Shown in pieces: positions 37,390-46,282 of a stretch of 64,000 nt of DNA. The translations under genes were made by a program, and so were the position numbers. The notes under the pieces are model-generated. The model was not told the origin of the DNA, ran no database searches, and saw only the letters and a program-made list of their open reading frames with translations. This stretch comes from Roseovarius arcticus (lineage in GTDB: Bacteria > Pseudomonadota > Alphaproteobacteria > Rhodobacterales > Rhodobacteraceae). Where the stretch lies: NCBI RefSeq assembly GCF_006125015.1, contig NZ_SZZN01000001.1:3844001-3908000 (forward strand). Direction: 5' to 3'. Numbering within the stretch: position 1 is the first letter of the stretch; the number at the start of each line of letters is the position of its first letter.

Positions 37390-37418
37390 AAATTCGGTTT
37401 ACGGGCGTGTTTAAGCAG
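37390..37418 (+). mobile_element. IS3 orfA start fragment
   Basis: attcggtttacgggcgtgtttaagcag matches the first codons of the IS3 orfA at 33375 (attcggtttacggatgagtttaagcag) at 24 of 27 bases. Nothing beyond it is recognisable, so it is a tiny relic of a second copy. Confidence 0.5.
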
Positions 37419-37485
37419 ACGATCATCTAAGCGCTAATGAAACGGAACAGCATGTCAAAGCGCGAATTCCCTCGGACTTTTGTCA

Positions 37486-38149
37486 TCACGTTCTCAGCGC
37501 GACTGCAACATCCTGAAACGAATTGATAACCCGCGATTCTGCGCGTTCCCTGAGAAATGCCAGAAAATATCGGGTCCGAATGTCGGCAACTATGATAGGG
37601 ATGGCTCTTAAATTCTGGTGTGGTACAAACTCAAAATCTGCCACAAACCCAATTCCTAATCCTTGCTCTACCGCCTTCCAAATGCCTTCTCGACTGCTTA
37701 GATCAAGAATAGGCATTACTGTGATGTTGGCGCCGGTCAGTGCCGTTTCAATCGCCATGCGTGTGGTCGATCCCCGTTCCCGCTGGATAACCCTTTGCCT
37801 TGCAATTCTGCGATGAAAATACTGTCACGTTCGTAAAATGGATGGTCGGCATTAACGAACACCACAACGGCATGCGTGCTGTAGGGAATCGTTGTGACGC
37901 GGGCGTCCGTGGCGACCTCTGCGATCAGTGCGACGTCGACCTCGTAGGCTAGTAAACGCTCGAAGCTGCGCTTTGAGTTGCCAAATTGTACGGTGATGTC
38001 GATATTTGGGTATTCCAGTTTATAAGCGACGATGATGTCAGTGGCATGGAGCGGCCCGATGGCAGCTATACGCAGCGATCCTGAATGTAATCCCTTGAAC
38101 GAGTTCAGCAAATCGGAGGCTTCTTCCTCGATCTGAAAGAGGTGTGGAA
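37486..38149 (-). pseudogene. LysR-family regulator remnant (aminoethylphosphonate-type)
   Basis: The effector domain is split between two frames: SGSLRIAAIGPLHATDIIVA through FVNADHPFYERDSIF, and MAIETALTGANITV through GIWKAVEQGLGIGFVADFEF. They are joined by a frameshift near 37770-37800 (around the conserved GSTTR). The DNA-binding N-terminus is missing because an IS3 element begins at 38150. The style of the effector domain and the neighbouring phosphonoacetaldehyde enzymes suggest a regulator of 2-aminoethylphosphonate catabolism. Confidence 0.75.
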
Positions 38150-38212
38150 TGCCCCCACTGAAGTGGTCCACCTTTTGGGATAGAATTATCCCGTTTTCAG
38201 GAGGACGACGAG

Positions 38213-38491
38213 ATGGCTGGCAAACGAGAGAAGCCCGAAGATATTGTGCTGAAGCTACGGCAAGTTGAAGTGCTGCAAGGGCAAGGGCGGTCGACGGCGG
38301 AAGCGGTGCGTCAGATCGGTGTGACGGTTCAGACTTATTATCGATGGCGCAAAGAATATGGCGGCATGAACCGCAATCAGCTCAAGCGGCTTAAAGAGCT
38401 GGAAACAGAGAATACTCGGCTCAGGCGTGCGGTGTCGGATCTGACACTGGACAAGATGATCTTGACTGAGGCCGCACGGGGAAACTTCTAA
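38213..38491 (+). CDS. IS3-family transposase OrfA
   Basis: A 92-residue helix-turn-helix protein, the first frame of the IS at 38150. It contains KPEDIVLKLRQVEVLQGQGR, VRQIGVTVQTYYRWRKEYGG and a C-terminal leucine-zipper-like helix ending LDKMILTEAARGNF. In this family OrfA and OrfB are fused by programmed frameshifting to make the active transposase. It appears intact. Confidence 0.88.
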   Translation: MAGKREKPEDIVLKLRQVEVLQGQGRSTAEAVRQIGVTVQTYYRWRKEYGGMNRNQLKRLKELETENTRLRRAVSDLTLDKMILTEAARGNF

Positions 38492-38523
38492 GCCCTTCCC
38501 GCCGCCGTCGGTGCATTGATCAT

Positions 38524-39375
38524 GTGCGGCAGACCCTTGGCGTATCTGAGCGCCGGGTCTGCCGCACACTCGGGCAGCATCGTTCGACACAGCGCAAGGA
38601 ACCTTGCGGCTTGCCGGACGAAGCGCGGCTAACCGAGGACATCATTGCACTGACGGAAGAGTTCGGACGCTATGCGCTGCCCGGCAGGCGATGCTCGCAT
38701 CGCCGAGAGGGGGTACCGCATGATCACCGGGATGTTGAACAACAGCGGATGGCATGTGAATCACAAGCGCGTAGAGCGAATTTGGCGGCGCGAAGGGCTG
38801 AAAGTTCCACAAAACAACCCAAGAAGGGGCGGCTCTGGCTGAACGACGGATCTTGCGTGAGGCTGCGGCCTGAGCGCCCAAACCACGTTTGGTCGTATGA
38901 CTTCGTCCAAGATCGCACACACGATGGGCGGGTCTACCGCACACTGAATATCATCGATGAGTTCACGAAGGAGGCGCTTGTGATCAGGGTTAAACGTAAG
39001 CTCAATTCAACAGACGTGGTCGACGCCTTGACCGATCTGTTTATCCTGAGAGGGCCGCCAGAATATATCAGATCGGATAATGGCGCGGAATTTATCGCAA
39101 AAAAAGTGCGTGCCTGGATCGGGGCAGTTGGCGCGAAAACCGCTTTCATCGCGCCAGGCTCACCATGGGAAAACGGATACTGCGAGAGCTTCAACTCCCG
39201 CTTCCGCGACGAGCTGCTGAACGGGGAGGTCTTCTTCACGTTGCGCGAGGCTCAGATCCTGATCGAAAGATGGCGCCGGCACTACAACACAGTCAGGCCA
39301 CACAGCGCCTTGGATTATCGTCCACCGGCACCAAAAAGCATCGTACCGATAGACCAGAGACCGACCATGCATTAA
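38524..39375 (+). pseudogene. IS3-family transposase OrfB with an internal frame excursion
   Basis: The integrase core is present: NHVWSYDFVQDRTHDGR (first Asp), YIRSDNGAEFIAKKV (second Asp) and PWENGYCESFNSRFRDELLN (Glu). Residues about 50-97 read in the wrong frame; the expected text ITGMLNNSGWHVNHKRVERI and RREGLKVPQ is found one frame away at 38720-38815. Two compensating indels thus replace the normal HTH-21 region, and the protein is probably inactive. A missing base-level check of the indels is the main uncertainty. Confidence 0.75.
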
Positions 39376-39490
39376 CATTTAAACTGGACCACCCGATGGG
39401 GGCACACCATAGAATTAATAAATTTGATTGATACCGGAGAGCGTTTCATGCTCGCTTGAAATTAGCTGACCTGCGATCCGGAGAGCACCG

Positions 39491-39990
39491 ATGTGGACCT
39501 ATAATAATCCCGTGAACATCAAATTTGGTTCCGGCGCGTTCGATCAGTTGCACTCACTTATCGCAGGCCGTCGGTATGCCTTAGTAACCTATTCCGAGCC
39601 ACCATTCGTAGCGCTGACGGTTAGGCTAACCGCTGCAGTTGGTGCGCCAGTTCTGACGATTAATGATATTGCCCCCAACCCAGACTACTCCTTGTTGACA
39701 GACCAGTGCGCCCGGTTCGCAACTCTTTCTAAAGCACCAAAAGTGATCGTCGCGCTGGGTGGGGGCTCGGTCATAGATTCTGCCAAAGTCGTTGCCATCG
39801 CAGAGGGGGATTTTGCACGCGTTCGCGCCTATCTTGAGACAAAAAAAGGTGGCGATGCCCTCACCTTCATTCCGATCATCGCAATTCCGACCACCGCTGG
39901 GACCGGTAGCGAAGTTACCAGTTGGGCTACTGTGTGGGACGAGGCGAATAAGCACAAACATTCGCTGGCGCACCCAAACCGCCGCCGCGC
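39491..39990 (+). pseudogene. Iron-containing alcohol dehydrogenase, N-terminal part (phosphonoacetaldehyde reductase-like)
   Basis: About 165 residues remain: [35 protein letters not shown] (the GGGS cofactor motif) and [20 protein letters not shown] (domain signature). The wording is that of phosphonoacetaldehyde reductases of the type-III ADH family. At about residue 167 (SLAHPN) homology stops and the frame continues into a separate aldehyde-dehydrogenase fragment. The iron-binding C-terminal domain is absent. Confidence 0.75.
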
Positions 39991-40006
39991 AGTAAGGGGC
40001 CAGCCC

Positions 40007-40209
40007 ATGACCAAGATCGAGCAACGCCACGAGGGAATGCGCATCGTTGGCGAAATTGTCTTTATCGATGATGTCATCGAGGTGCTCTACCCCTACACCG
40101 ATAAGGTCGTGGGCACCGTCCCGGCGGGCAAGGCCGAACACGCGCGCCGCGCGTTCGAGATCGCCGAAGCCGACGCCCGTGATGCGCTGATCCGCCCCGA
40201 TCCGCTCTG
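40007..40209 (+). pseudogene. Phosphonoacetaldehyde dehydrogenase (PhnY-like) N-terminal fragment
   Basis: An ATG at 40007 with aagggg upstream begins [19 protein letters not shown], then [19 protein letters not shown] and [11 protein letters not shown]. This is the N-terminal arm of an aldehyde dehydrogenase and resembles phosphonoacetaldehyde dehydrogenase PhnY. The frame ends at 40209; the NAD site and catalytic Cys are missing. It is in frame with the preceding ADH fragment, so an unnatural fusion of 239 residues could be made. Confidence 0.65.
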
Positions 40210-40288
40210 ATGGCCTGAATGTTCGCCTCCGCATTGACGGTCTGACCGGGCTGGCGCGCCAAATGAGGACTAATCTCGGGGCAGCGGC

Positions 40289-40490
40289 ATGACCCGCGCG
40301 AAGGCAGTACCCGACACCGTGACCGGGCACATCCCATTTCGCTTCGTGAAGCGCCGCGGGCGCAAGGAAATGCAACTGCCGGATGGAGTCTCCGACCAGC
40401 GCAAGATGGACGACACGCTCATTAAGGCGTTGGCGCGGGCGTTTCGGTGGAAGCGAATGCTGGAGTCGGCGGAGTTCACAGGAAAAAACA
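40289..40490 (+). pseudogene. Recombinase-associated hypothetical protein, fragment
   Basis: The segment GHIPFRFVKRRGRKEMQLPD and ALARAFRWKRMLESAEF matches a short conserved protein often found next to large serine recombinase genes in alphaproteobacteria. The rest of the reading frame (to 40918) has unrelated composition. It suggests that another recombinase-bearing element once ended here. Function unknown. Confidence 0.5.
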
Positions 40491-40520
40491 AAATGAGATC
40501 ATCGCTGTGTTCGCAAGGAG

Positions 40521-40739
40521 TTAACGGTAACCTTCGCCGCCGCAGTTTCTGCATCGCATCGTTATGCGCCCATAACATGAACTGCACTGAGCGTGTCTCG
40601 GAGTTCCGTTTTTGTCGCGTCCCAATACGATCTCACCCTTGGCGCCGCAAAACTCACAAGGGATTTGGCCAGTTGCGTGACAACGGTTGCAACGTTGCCT
40701 CACCGACTTCTTTGGTTCTTGAGAAGGATGCTTCCACAT
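40521..40739 (-). CDS. Small cysteine-rich DnaJ-zinc-finger-like protein
   Basis: About 72 residues. Cysteines fall in CNRCHATG, CEFCGAKG, CSSCYG and CRNCGGEG, four CxxC-type motifs spaced as in the DnaJ central zinc domain (CxxCxGxG), sufficient for two zinc sites. No J domain is present. Free-standing domains of this type include anti-TRAP and several uncharacterised small proteins. The start MWKHPSQ at 40739 is preferred; ATG at 40769 would add 10 hydrophobic residues. It is flanked by element debris but the frame is clean. Confidence 0.65.
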   Translation of the reverse strand: MWKHPSQEPKKSVRQRCNRCHATGQIPCEFCGAKGEIVLGRDKNGTPRHAQCSSCYGRITMRCRNCGGEGYR

Positions 40740-40769
40740 ACTGCCTATGGCCCTCAACAAAAGAAACAC

Positions 40770-41204
40770 GCATTAAGACACCATATTTACGAGCTGTTGT
40801 CACGCCTTATGAAACGCGAAAAACCGTGCAGTTGGACGGCGAACGGCGAACGGAAACACAACAACCAATTGGGCTTTGGGGCTGCAGCTGCCGCGTTGAA
40901 GCAATGCAAGTAAAGTGAATACGCCAAAAGCTCACTCATGGCCCAAAGCTGACCTTAGTTGGATACACGTCGAATGAGCAGTCCCACCCCGAAACGGACC
41001 TTAATTCTCATTCGCATTGCTGAGTGTTTTGAGAAACTTTAGGCAGAGACCGGTATTCCGTTGCACATTCGAAATAATCAAAAATAATTCCCCGAGACGG
41101 TCATTTTTCATAACAGGTGGTCCTTACTTACTCCGGTATCCACACGTCCCGCCACAGCTAATGTTCCTTGGCGCGGATTGAGATCACAACTGCATCGAGG
41201 AGCC
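40770..41204. other. Non-coding gap
   Basis: About 430 bases between the zinc-finger-like gene and an IS6 scrap. I see no gene, RNA or repeat here. It must hold the promoter of the zinc-finger-like gene, but no convincing -35/-10 pair could be chosen. Confidence 0.3.
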
Positions 41205-41306
41205 ATCTGTCATTCGGCCGTGGACGATCTTGCCGGATGCAATCTGCGAAATGCAGTTCAAAGCGATTAACCCACAATCGGACCGCTTCCGGGCTGACAA
41301 CTATGT
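41205..41306 (-). mobile_element. IS6-family transposase scrap
   Basis: Minus-strand translation gives IVVSPEAVRLWVNRFELHFA followed by DCIRQDRPRPND, equivalent to EAIRLWVNCFGQQFADCIQR in the IS6 remnant at 32303-32986. Only about 34 codons survive, ending next to the beta-keto acid cleavage enzyme pseudogene. Confidence 0.75.
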
Positions 41307-41316
41307 ACCGTTCGGC

Positions 41317-42224
41317 TCACAAATCCTGAATAACTGGCAACTTGAGAAGCTCGCTTGTTTGACTCGGTGTCGCGACTGGCCGGCCCATTGCCTTAGCAAG
41401 TCCTGCAACGTGATAAATAAGATCGGCATTCGTGGGTTGCCCAAGTTCAGGATAGAGGTAGTCCCCCAAGCCAATCGAAACATGTCCACCCATTTCGATC
41501 GCAATGGCGGCCGGGGCGGTCAGATTTCCGATCTTGTTACATACTGACCATTCCACGGCCCTTCGCGGCAAGAAATCCTGATGCGCAAGAAGCCCGCACG
41601 CCGTCCCTGGATGGCCACCCAACATGCCATGATCCGTCAACTCGAAGAGTAAGAAAGGGACATCATCACCCTCGTGCATCTCGGCCAAAGCATCGAAGAG
41701 GCGCGTGAAGGCGATTGGCCAACTAATGAATTGCGGTCGGACACCCAAGGTTCGGAACGTAGCGATGAACTCCAGGAGAGTCTCGACCGAGTTGGCATAT
41801 ACGTTGTCTTGAGTTACGAAGCCTTCAGTGGCTCCCGCAAACCTATCGATGTTAGTTGAGCCGGTATCGACCGGCACGAAATCGGGCCTCAAACCCATAT
41901 CGACAAGCCTGGAAATATGTTTGGTTCGCTGCACGGCGTCGCCTTGGACACTGACCTGACCGAGCGTAGGATTTACCAAAACATCAGATTGAGCGCGGAT
42001 CAGACGAATGGTCTCGGCATAAAGGGCGATGTCATGTGCGGGCGCACCATCCAAGCCGCGCACATGAAAATGCACGATGGCGGCTCCAGCCTCTCGCGCG
42101 CGCGTGGCTGCAGCGGCAATTTCAGCAGGAGGTAGGGCACATTTGAATTGTCCCCACGCATCATATATTCGTTCACTCGCGCCTCAATAATCAGAGGCTT
42201 GGTCGAGATCGGATTGCCGCTCAT
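41317..42224 (-). pseudogene. Beta-keto acid cleavage enzyme (BKACE, DUF849), frameshifted
   Basis: The N-terminus reads KPLIIEARVNEYMMRGDNSN. After a frame change near 42140 it continues LPPAEIAAAATRAREAGAAI then VHFHVRGLDGAPAHD and runs to 41317. BKACE features are the zinc HxH (HFHVRG), HGMLGGHPGT and a C-terminal GLGDYLYPELGQPTNADL. These enzymes condense a beta-keto acid with acetyl-CoA and release acetoacetate. A one-base indel separates the first 30 residues, so the gene is probably dead unless the read is wrong. It ends beside an IS6 scrap. Confidence 0.8.
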
Positions 42225-42351
42225 CATGTTATGTAATCTCCGTTCTTATGATGCCAAGCCTTGCATGATTGGAACAGGGTCGGATTTGACCTCGAACCGG
42301 TGGTGTCAGATGGATGCGACCTCGTCTCAGTTTTTCAGTATCGGCAATCTG

Positions 42352-42714
42352 TTATGCTGCAAAAAGGTCGCGCCACTCGGCAAGAGCGGCGTCACGGTTC
42401 AGCTTGAAATTCGCCCGGCTGTAGAAGCTGCGCTCTTGGTTGAAATGGTTGCAGACAGAGGTCTGAACGGCAGCAAACATCGGGCCAAATCTGTTCCAAC
42501 AGAACCGCACCGTTTCGTGGCTGATATCGATGCCGCGTTCGTCGAGGAGGTCCTCCACATTTCTAAGCGAAAGCGGAAAACGGACATATGTCATCACCGC
42601 GCGGCGGATGATGTCAGGGCTGGTTTTGAAGGGCCGAAATGGGGAGTGGTTTGTCATCCAGAATGGCTACGAAACCGCCTTGCCCGCTTCAAGACGGTTT
42701 CATCTGACAAAGCC
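42352..42714 (-). mobile_element. IS6-family element with internal deletion
   Basis: The outer end gacaaagcc at 42714 matches the IS6 end at 8230. The transposase N-terminus (MTNHSPFRPFKTSPDIIRR through NRFGPMFAA) is fused in frame to its own C-terminus (TSVCNHFNQERSFYSR through AALAEWRDLFAA). The 101-residue product keeps the DNA-binding part and tail but lacks the entire DDE domain. No second end matching the first was found near 42330. Confidence 0.8.
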
Positions 42715-42746
42715 CCCCAGATACATCACCAAACGGGGCCTAAATT

Positions 42747-43745
42747 TCAGCCGTTCACATCCACCACAACCCTGCCTTTTACTTGGCCTTTTAGGATGTC
42801 GCGGCCCAGCGCTGGCAGATCGCTCAATGTGGCGGATTGCACAATCGCCTCCAGCTTCTCCATCGGCAGATCGCTGGCGATCCGCTTCCACGCCTCGACG
42901 CGCCGTGCATAGGGTTGCATGACCGAGTCGATGCCCAAAAGGTTCACGCCCCGCAGGATAAACGGTGTGATCAGCGCCCCCTCGATCGGCGCGCCTCCGG
43001 CAAGCCCTATGGCCGCAACAGACGCGCCATACTTCATCTGCTTCAGCACGCGGCCCAGCATCGCCCCGGCCACCGCGTCGATGCAGCCAGACCACTGCTC
43101 TGCCTCCAGCGGCTTCTTGGTCACCTCGCTCAAATCCTCGCGCGGCACGATCTGGGTCGCACCCAGCCCCTTCAGGTAATCGCTGGTTTCAGGCCGCCCT
43201 GTGACAGCGGCCACCTTGTAGCCCAACTGCGCAAGGATCGCGACCGCCACGCTGCCCACACCGCCCGCCGCGCCCGTGACCAGAACAGGGTCCGCGCCCG
43301 GCTTTAGCCCCGCATCCTCCAGCGCCATGATCGCCAGCATCGCGGTAATTCCGGCCGTGCCCACCGCCATCGCCTGCCGCGTATCCAGACCGTCCGGCAG
43401 TGGCACCAGCCAGTCCGCCTTGACCCGCGCCTTTTGCGCATAGCCGCCCCAATGCGCCTCGCCCACGCGCCAGCCGGTCAGAACCACCTTGTCGCCCGGC
43501 TTGTAGCGCGCGTCATCCGATGCCTCGACCGTCCCGGCAAAGTCGATGCCCGGAACATGCGGATACTTACGCACCAACCCCGCGCCCGGCCCAATGCAGA
43601 GGCCGTCCTTGTAGTTCAGGCCGGAATATTCGACCGCGACCGTCACGTCGCCATTCGGCAGATCGCTCTCGGAAATCTGGGTGACTGCGGCGCTTGTCTT
43701 GCCGCTGCCCTCGTCTTTGGTCACGATCAGTGCGTTGAATGACAT
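42747..43745 (-). CDS. acuI: Acryloyl-CoA reductase-like MDR oxidoreductase (AcuI/YhdH family)
   Basis: A 332-residue zinc-free medium-chain reductase. Family features are VAVEYSGLNYKDGLCI (about residues 35-50), PGIDFAGTV, VLVTGAAGGVGSVAVAILAQ (the NADPH motif, near 153) and PFILRGVNLLGIDSV near 263. AcuI enzymes reduce acryloyl-CoA to propionyl-CoA with NADPH, which both detoxifies and assimilates C3 units. It is the last gene of the nine-gene minus-strand run, 40 bases after the aminotransferase. Whether the substrate is acryloyl-CoA here depends on the pathway; YhdH-like quinone-oxidoreductase activity is the alternative. Confidence 0.85.
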   Translation of the reverse strand: MSFNALIVTKDEGSGKTSAAVTQISESDLPNGDVTVAVEYSGLNYKDGLCIGPGAGLVRKYPHVPGIDFAGTVEASDDARYKPGDKVVLTGWRVGEAHWGGYAQKARVKADWLVPLPDGLDTRQAMAVGTAGITAMLAIMALEDAGLKPGADPVLVTGAAGGVGSVAVAILAQLGYKVAAVTGRPETSDYLKGLGATQIVPREDLSEVTKKPLEAEQWSGCIDAVAGAMLGRVLKQMKYGASVAAIGLAGGAPIEGALITPFILRGVNLLGIDSVMQPYARRVEAWKRIASDLPMEKLEAIVQSATLSDLPALGRDILKGQVKGRVVVDVNG

Positions 43746-43785
43746 GTTGCGTCTCCCTTTAGATTGCTGTCAGAGCGCCGTCTGA

Positions 43786-45150
43786 TCATGCGTGCACACC
43801 ATCGCCGGCGGCGACGATACTATCGCGAAGTACATCTACGAATGTATCGATCTGCTCCGCGCTCAGGATGAGGGGCGGCGACATTACGGCCATCCCACCA
43901 AGCGGGCGCACGATCAGCCCACGCTTTTGCGCCTCGCGCGCGACGCGTTTTCCGATATCTGTCTCGTTGCTGAACATTTCCTTCGTTTCTTTGTCTTTGA
44001 CGAACTCCATTCCGATCATGAAATGGCTGCCACGCACCTCTCCAACAATATCCAGATCGCCCAGCTCCTTTAACTTACGCTCAAAGCGTTTGCCCTCAAT
44101 CTTCACATGGTCGAAGATGTTTTCCTCTTCCAGAATGCGGATGTTTGCGAGTGCTGCCGCAGCGCAGGCAGGGTGGCCCGAATAAGTCATGCCGTGCAGG
44201 AACATGTTATTCTCGCCCGAGATAACGTCATAAATCTCGTCCGAGATAATCGTCGCGGCCATCGGCTGATACCCCGAGGTCATACCTTTGGCGGTGGTGA
44301 TGATGTCAGGCTGCACGCCAAAGACGTCCTTTGACGCAAACATATGGCCAAGTCGCCCAAAGGCCGTCACCACCTCGTCCGAAATATACTTAATGTCGTT
44401 CTCACGGCAGATTTCGGCAGTTGCCTTCTGATAACCTTCGGGCGGGACGATCACGCCGCCCGCGCCCATGATCGGCTCGGCAATGAAGCACGCAATGTTT
44501 TCTGCCCCGATGCGCTGGATGCTGCTGCGCATATCATCCAACAGATGGTCGAGGAATTCGGCCTCAGTCATCTCACCGCCCTCGCGGTAGAAACTGGGCG
44601 AGGCCATGTGATGCACGAGATCATCGGCGCTATTCCAGTTCTCGCGAAAGCCCGGTGTCGTCATCGCAATCGCCATGTGGGTCGAGCCGTGATAGGCACC
44701 GATACGCGACAGGATCATCTTTTTTTCCGGCTGGCCCAGTCGATTGTAATAGTGATGAAGGATACGGATGGCGGTGTCGTTCGCGACCGACCCAGAATTT
44801 GAGAAGTAGACACGGTTCAGGCTGCCCGGCGCTAGCGATGCAATCTTTGCGGCCAGTTGCGCAGCCGCAGGGTGGCTGAGATTGTAGAACGTCGAATAGA
44901 AGTCCAGTTCGCGCAATTGGTCCGCAATGGCGTCAATGATTTCGTCCCGACCATGACCGACATTGACGCACCATAGCCCGCCGATACCGTCCATCAGCTC
45001 GCGGCCTTCGTGGTCGTAGACATAAGCGCCCTTGGCCCGGTTAATGAAGGTCTTGCCGCCATCCTGTTTCAGCGCGTGCAAATCCGCAAAGGAATGGATC
45101 AGATGCGCGTCCATTGCGTGCAGATCGTCGAGTGTTGCCGTTTTGGTCAT
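43786..45150 (-). CDS. Class III aminotransferase (putrescine/omega-amino acid:pyruvate type)
   Basis: A 454-residue PLP enzyme of the omega-transaminase class. It shows GGLWCVNVGHGR near residue 57, YFSNSGSVANDTAIR (phosphate-binding), YHGSTHM, the cofactor Asp in YISDEVVTAFGRLG and the Schiff-base Lys in TTAKGMTSGYQPM near residue 287. Such enzymes use putrescine, other diamines or beta-alanine as donors. It lies directly downstream of a polyamine-type ABC importer, which points to an imported diamine or amino acid as substrate. Confidence 0.9.
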   Translation of the reverse strand: MTKTATLDDLHAMDAHLIHSFADLHALKQDGGKTFINRAKGAYVYDHEGRELMDGIGGLWCVNVGHGRDEIIDAIADQLRELDFYSTFYNLSHPAAAQLAAKIASLAPGSLNRVYFSNSGSVANDTAIRILHHYYNRLGQPEKKMILSRIGAYHGSTHMAIAMTTPGFRENWNSADDLVHHMASPSFYREGGEMTEAEFLDHLLDDMRSSIQRIGAENIACFIAEPIMGAGGVIVPPEGYQKATAEICRENDIKYISDEVVTAFGRLGHMFASKDVFGVQPDIITTAKGMTSGYQPMAATIISDEIYDVISGENNMFLHGMTYSGHPACAAAALANIRILEEENIFDHVKIEGKRFERKLKELGDLDIVGEVRGSHFMIGMEFVKDKETKEMFSNETDIGKRVAREAQKRGLIVRPLGGMAVMSPPLILSAEQIDTFVDVLRDSIVAAGDGVHA

Positions 45151-45229
45151 TGGGTCATCTCCTCAATCACGGGGGGTGTTGTGCATGCGTCCGGGCGGAT
45201 CCTGATGGCCACCCGGACAAAGGCGCAGT

Positions 45230-46264
45230 TCACTTCTTAACGTTGGTCCAAATCTGGTCGTAGACCGCTTGCGTTTCGGCATCGCAGACCTTGACGAAAA
45301 CGCCATTTCCGTCCTCAGGCGCGTTCATCTCTGGCTGAGTGCGCAGGCTGTCTTCCATCTCATCCTTGGCGCCTTTGACGCCGGCGTCGTAGCGGGCGTA
45401 GTTGCTGACGGCGGCGATGTTCTCGGGCACAAGGAGGAAGTCTAGGAACTTGAGTGCATTTGCGCGGTTCGGTGCGTCCTTAAGCAGCACGCCGTTATCC
45501 ATCCAGACGATGTATCCTTCCTTGGGGAAGGCATATTCAATGTTCGCCCCTTCCATCCGGGCGCGCGCGCCAAACCCATTCCAGATCATGCTGGCGGCGA
45601 CATCTCCGGACACAAGAATGTCTTTGGTTGTGTCCGAGTTCATTGAAACCCAGTCACCCTTGGCTTCCTGCAGCAGGGCATTCAGCGATTTCAACTGGTC
45701 GCGATCCTGCGTGCATTGCGGGATGTCCAGATAGATCGATGCTAGTGCAAGGACGTCGTTCTGCGCGTCCAGCATGTTGATCTTGCCCTTCAACTCATCA
45801 GGCGCGTCGAACAAAATAGCGAGCGAGTTTATATCGCCCTGATAGACGTCACGATTGACGGTGAAGCTGGTCGTACCCCACTGATAGGGAATCGAGTGCT
45901 TGCGCCCCGGATCAAATTCGACGTTGAGCCATTGATCCTGAATGTTGTCGAAGTTCGACAGCTCATCAGACGAAAACTCGCCCACAAGGTCCTGATTGGA
46001 CATGATCTCGACCATGTAGTCGCCCGGGAACGCGATGTCGTATTCACCGATTGCCCCAGCCTTGAGCGAGGCGAGCAGCGCCTCGTTGGAGTCGTAGGTG
46101 TCCATCACGACATCGATGCCTGTCTCGGCGGTAAACTTATCCAGCAAATCCTGCGGGATGTATTCGAACCAATGGTAGAGAACGACCTTCTCCTGCGCGG
46201 CGACTGAGGTGCCCAGCCCGGCGGCGATGGCCGCGGCGATCAATGTGCTGATATGCAGTTTCAT
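45230..46264 (-). CDS. Polyamine-type ABC transporter substrate-binding protein (PotF/PotD-like)
   Basis: A 344-residue periplasmic receptor with a signal peptide (residues 1-23, ending VAAQ). Polyamine-receptor features are VVLYHWFEYIPQDLLDKFTA with DVVMDTYDSNEALLASLKAG just after, and IPYQWGTTSFTVNRD near residue 122. The Asp/Glu and Trp positions of this family are largely present, so a cationic amine is a reasonable ligand. It follows the two permease genes and precedes the aminotransferase. Confidence 0.9.
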   Translation of the reverse strand: MKLHISTLIAAAIAAGLGTSVAAQEKVVLYHWFEYIPQDLLDKFTAETGIDVVMDTYDSNEALLASLKAGAIGEYDIAFPGDYMVEIMSNQDLVGEFSSDELSNFDNIQDQWLNVEFDPGRKHSIPYQWGTTSFTVNRDVYQGDINSLAILFDAPDELKGKINMLDAQNDVLALASIYLDIPQCTQDRDQLKSLNALLQEAKGDWVSMNSDTTKDILVSGDVAASMIWNGFGARARMEGANIEYAFPKEGYIVWMDNGVLLKDAPNRANALKFLDFLLVPENIAAVSNYARYDAGVKGAKDEMEDSLRTQPEMNAPEDGNGVFVKVCDAETQAVYDQIWTNVKK

Positions 46265-46282
46265 TTTCTTACTCCCTGTTGA

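Larger units (their letters stand above)
38150..39404 (+). mobile_element. IS3-family insertion sequence, 1255 bp
   Basis: Imperfect terminal inverted repeats are visible. The left end begins TGCCCCCA at 38150 and contains gtggtcca; the right end is tggaccacccgatgggggca, finishing at 39404. Two overlapping-style genes lie inside. No flanking target duplication is seen (gtggaa against caccat), which suggests a deletion next to the insertion. It truncates the LysR remnant. Confidence 0.85.
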
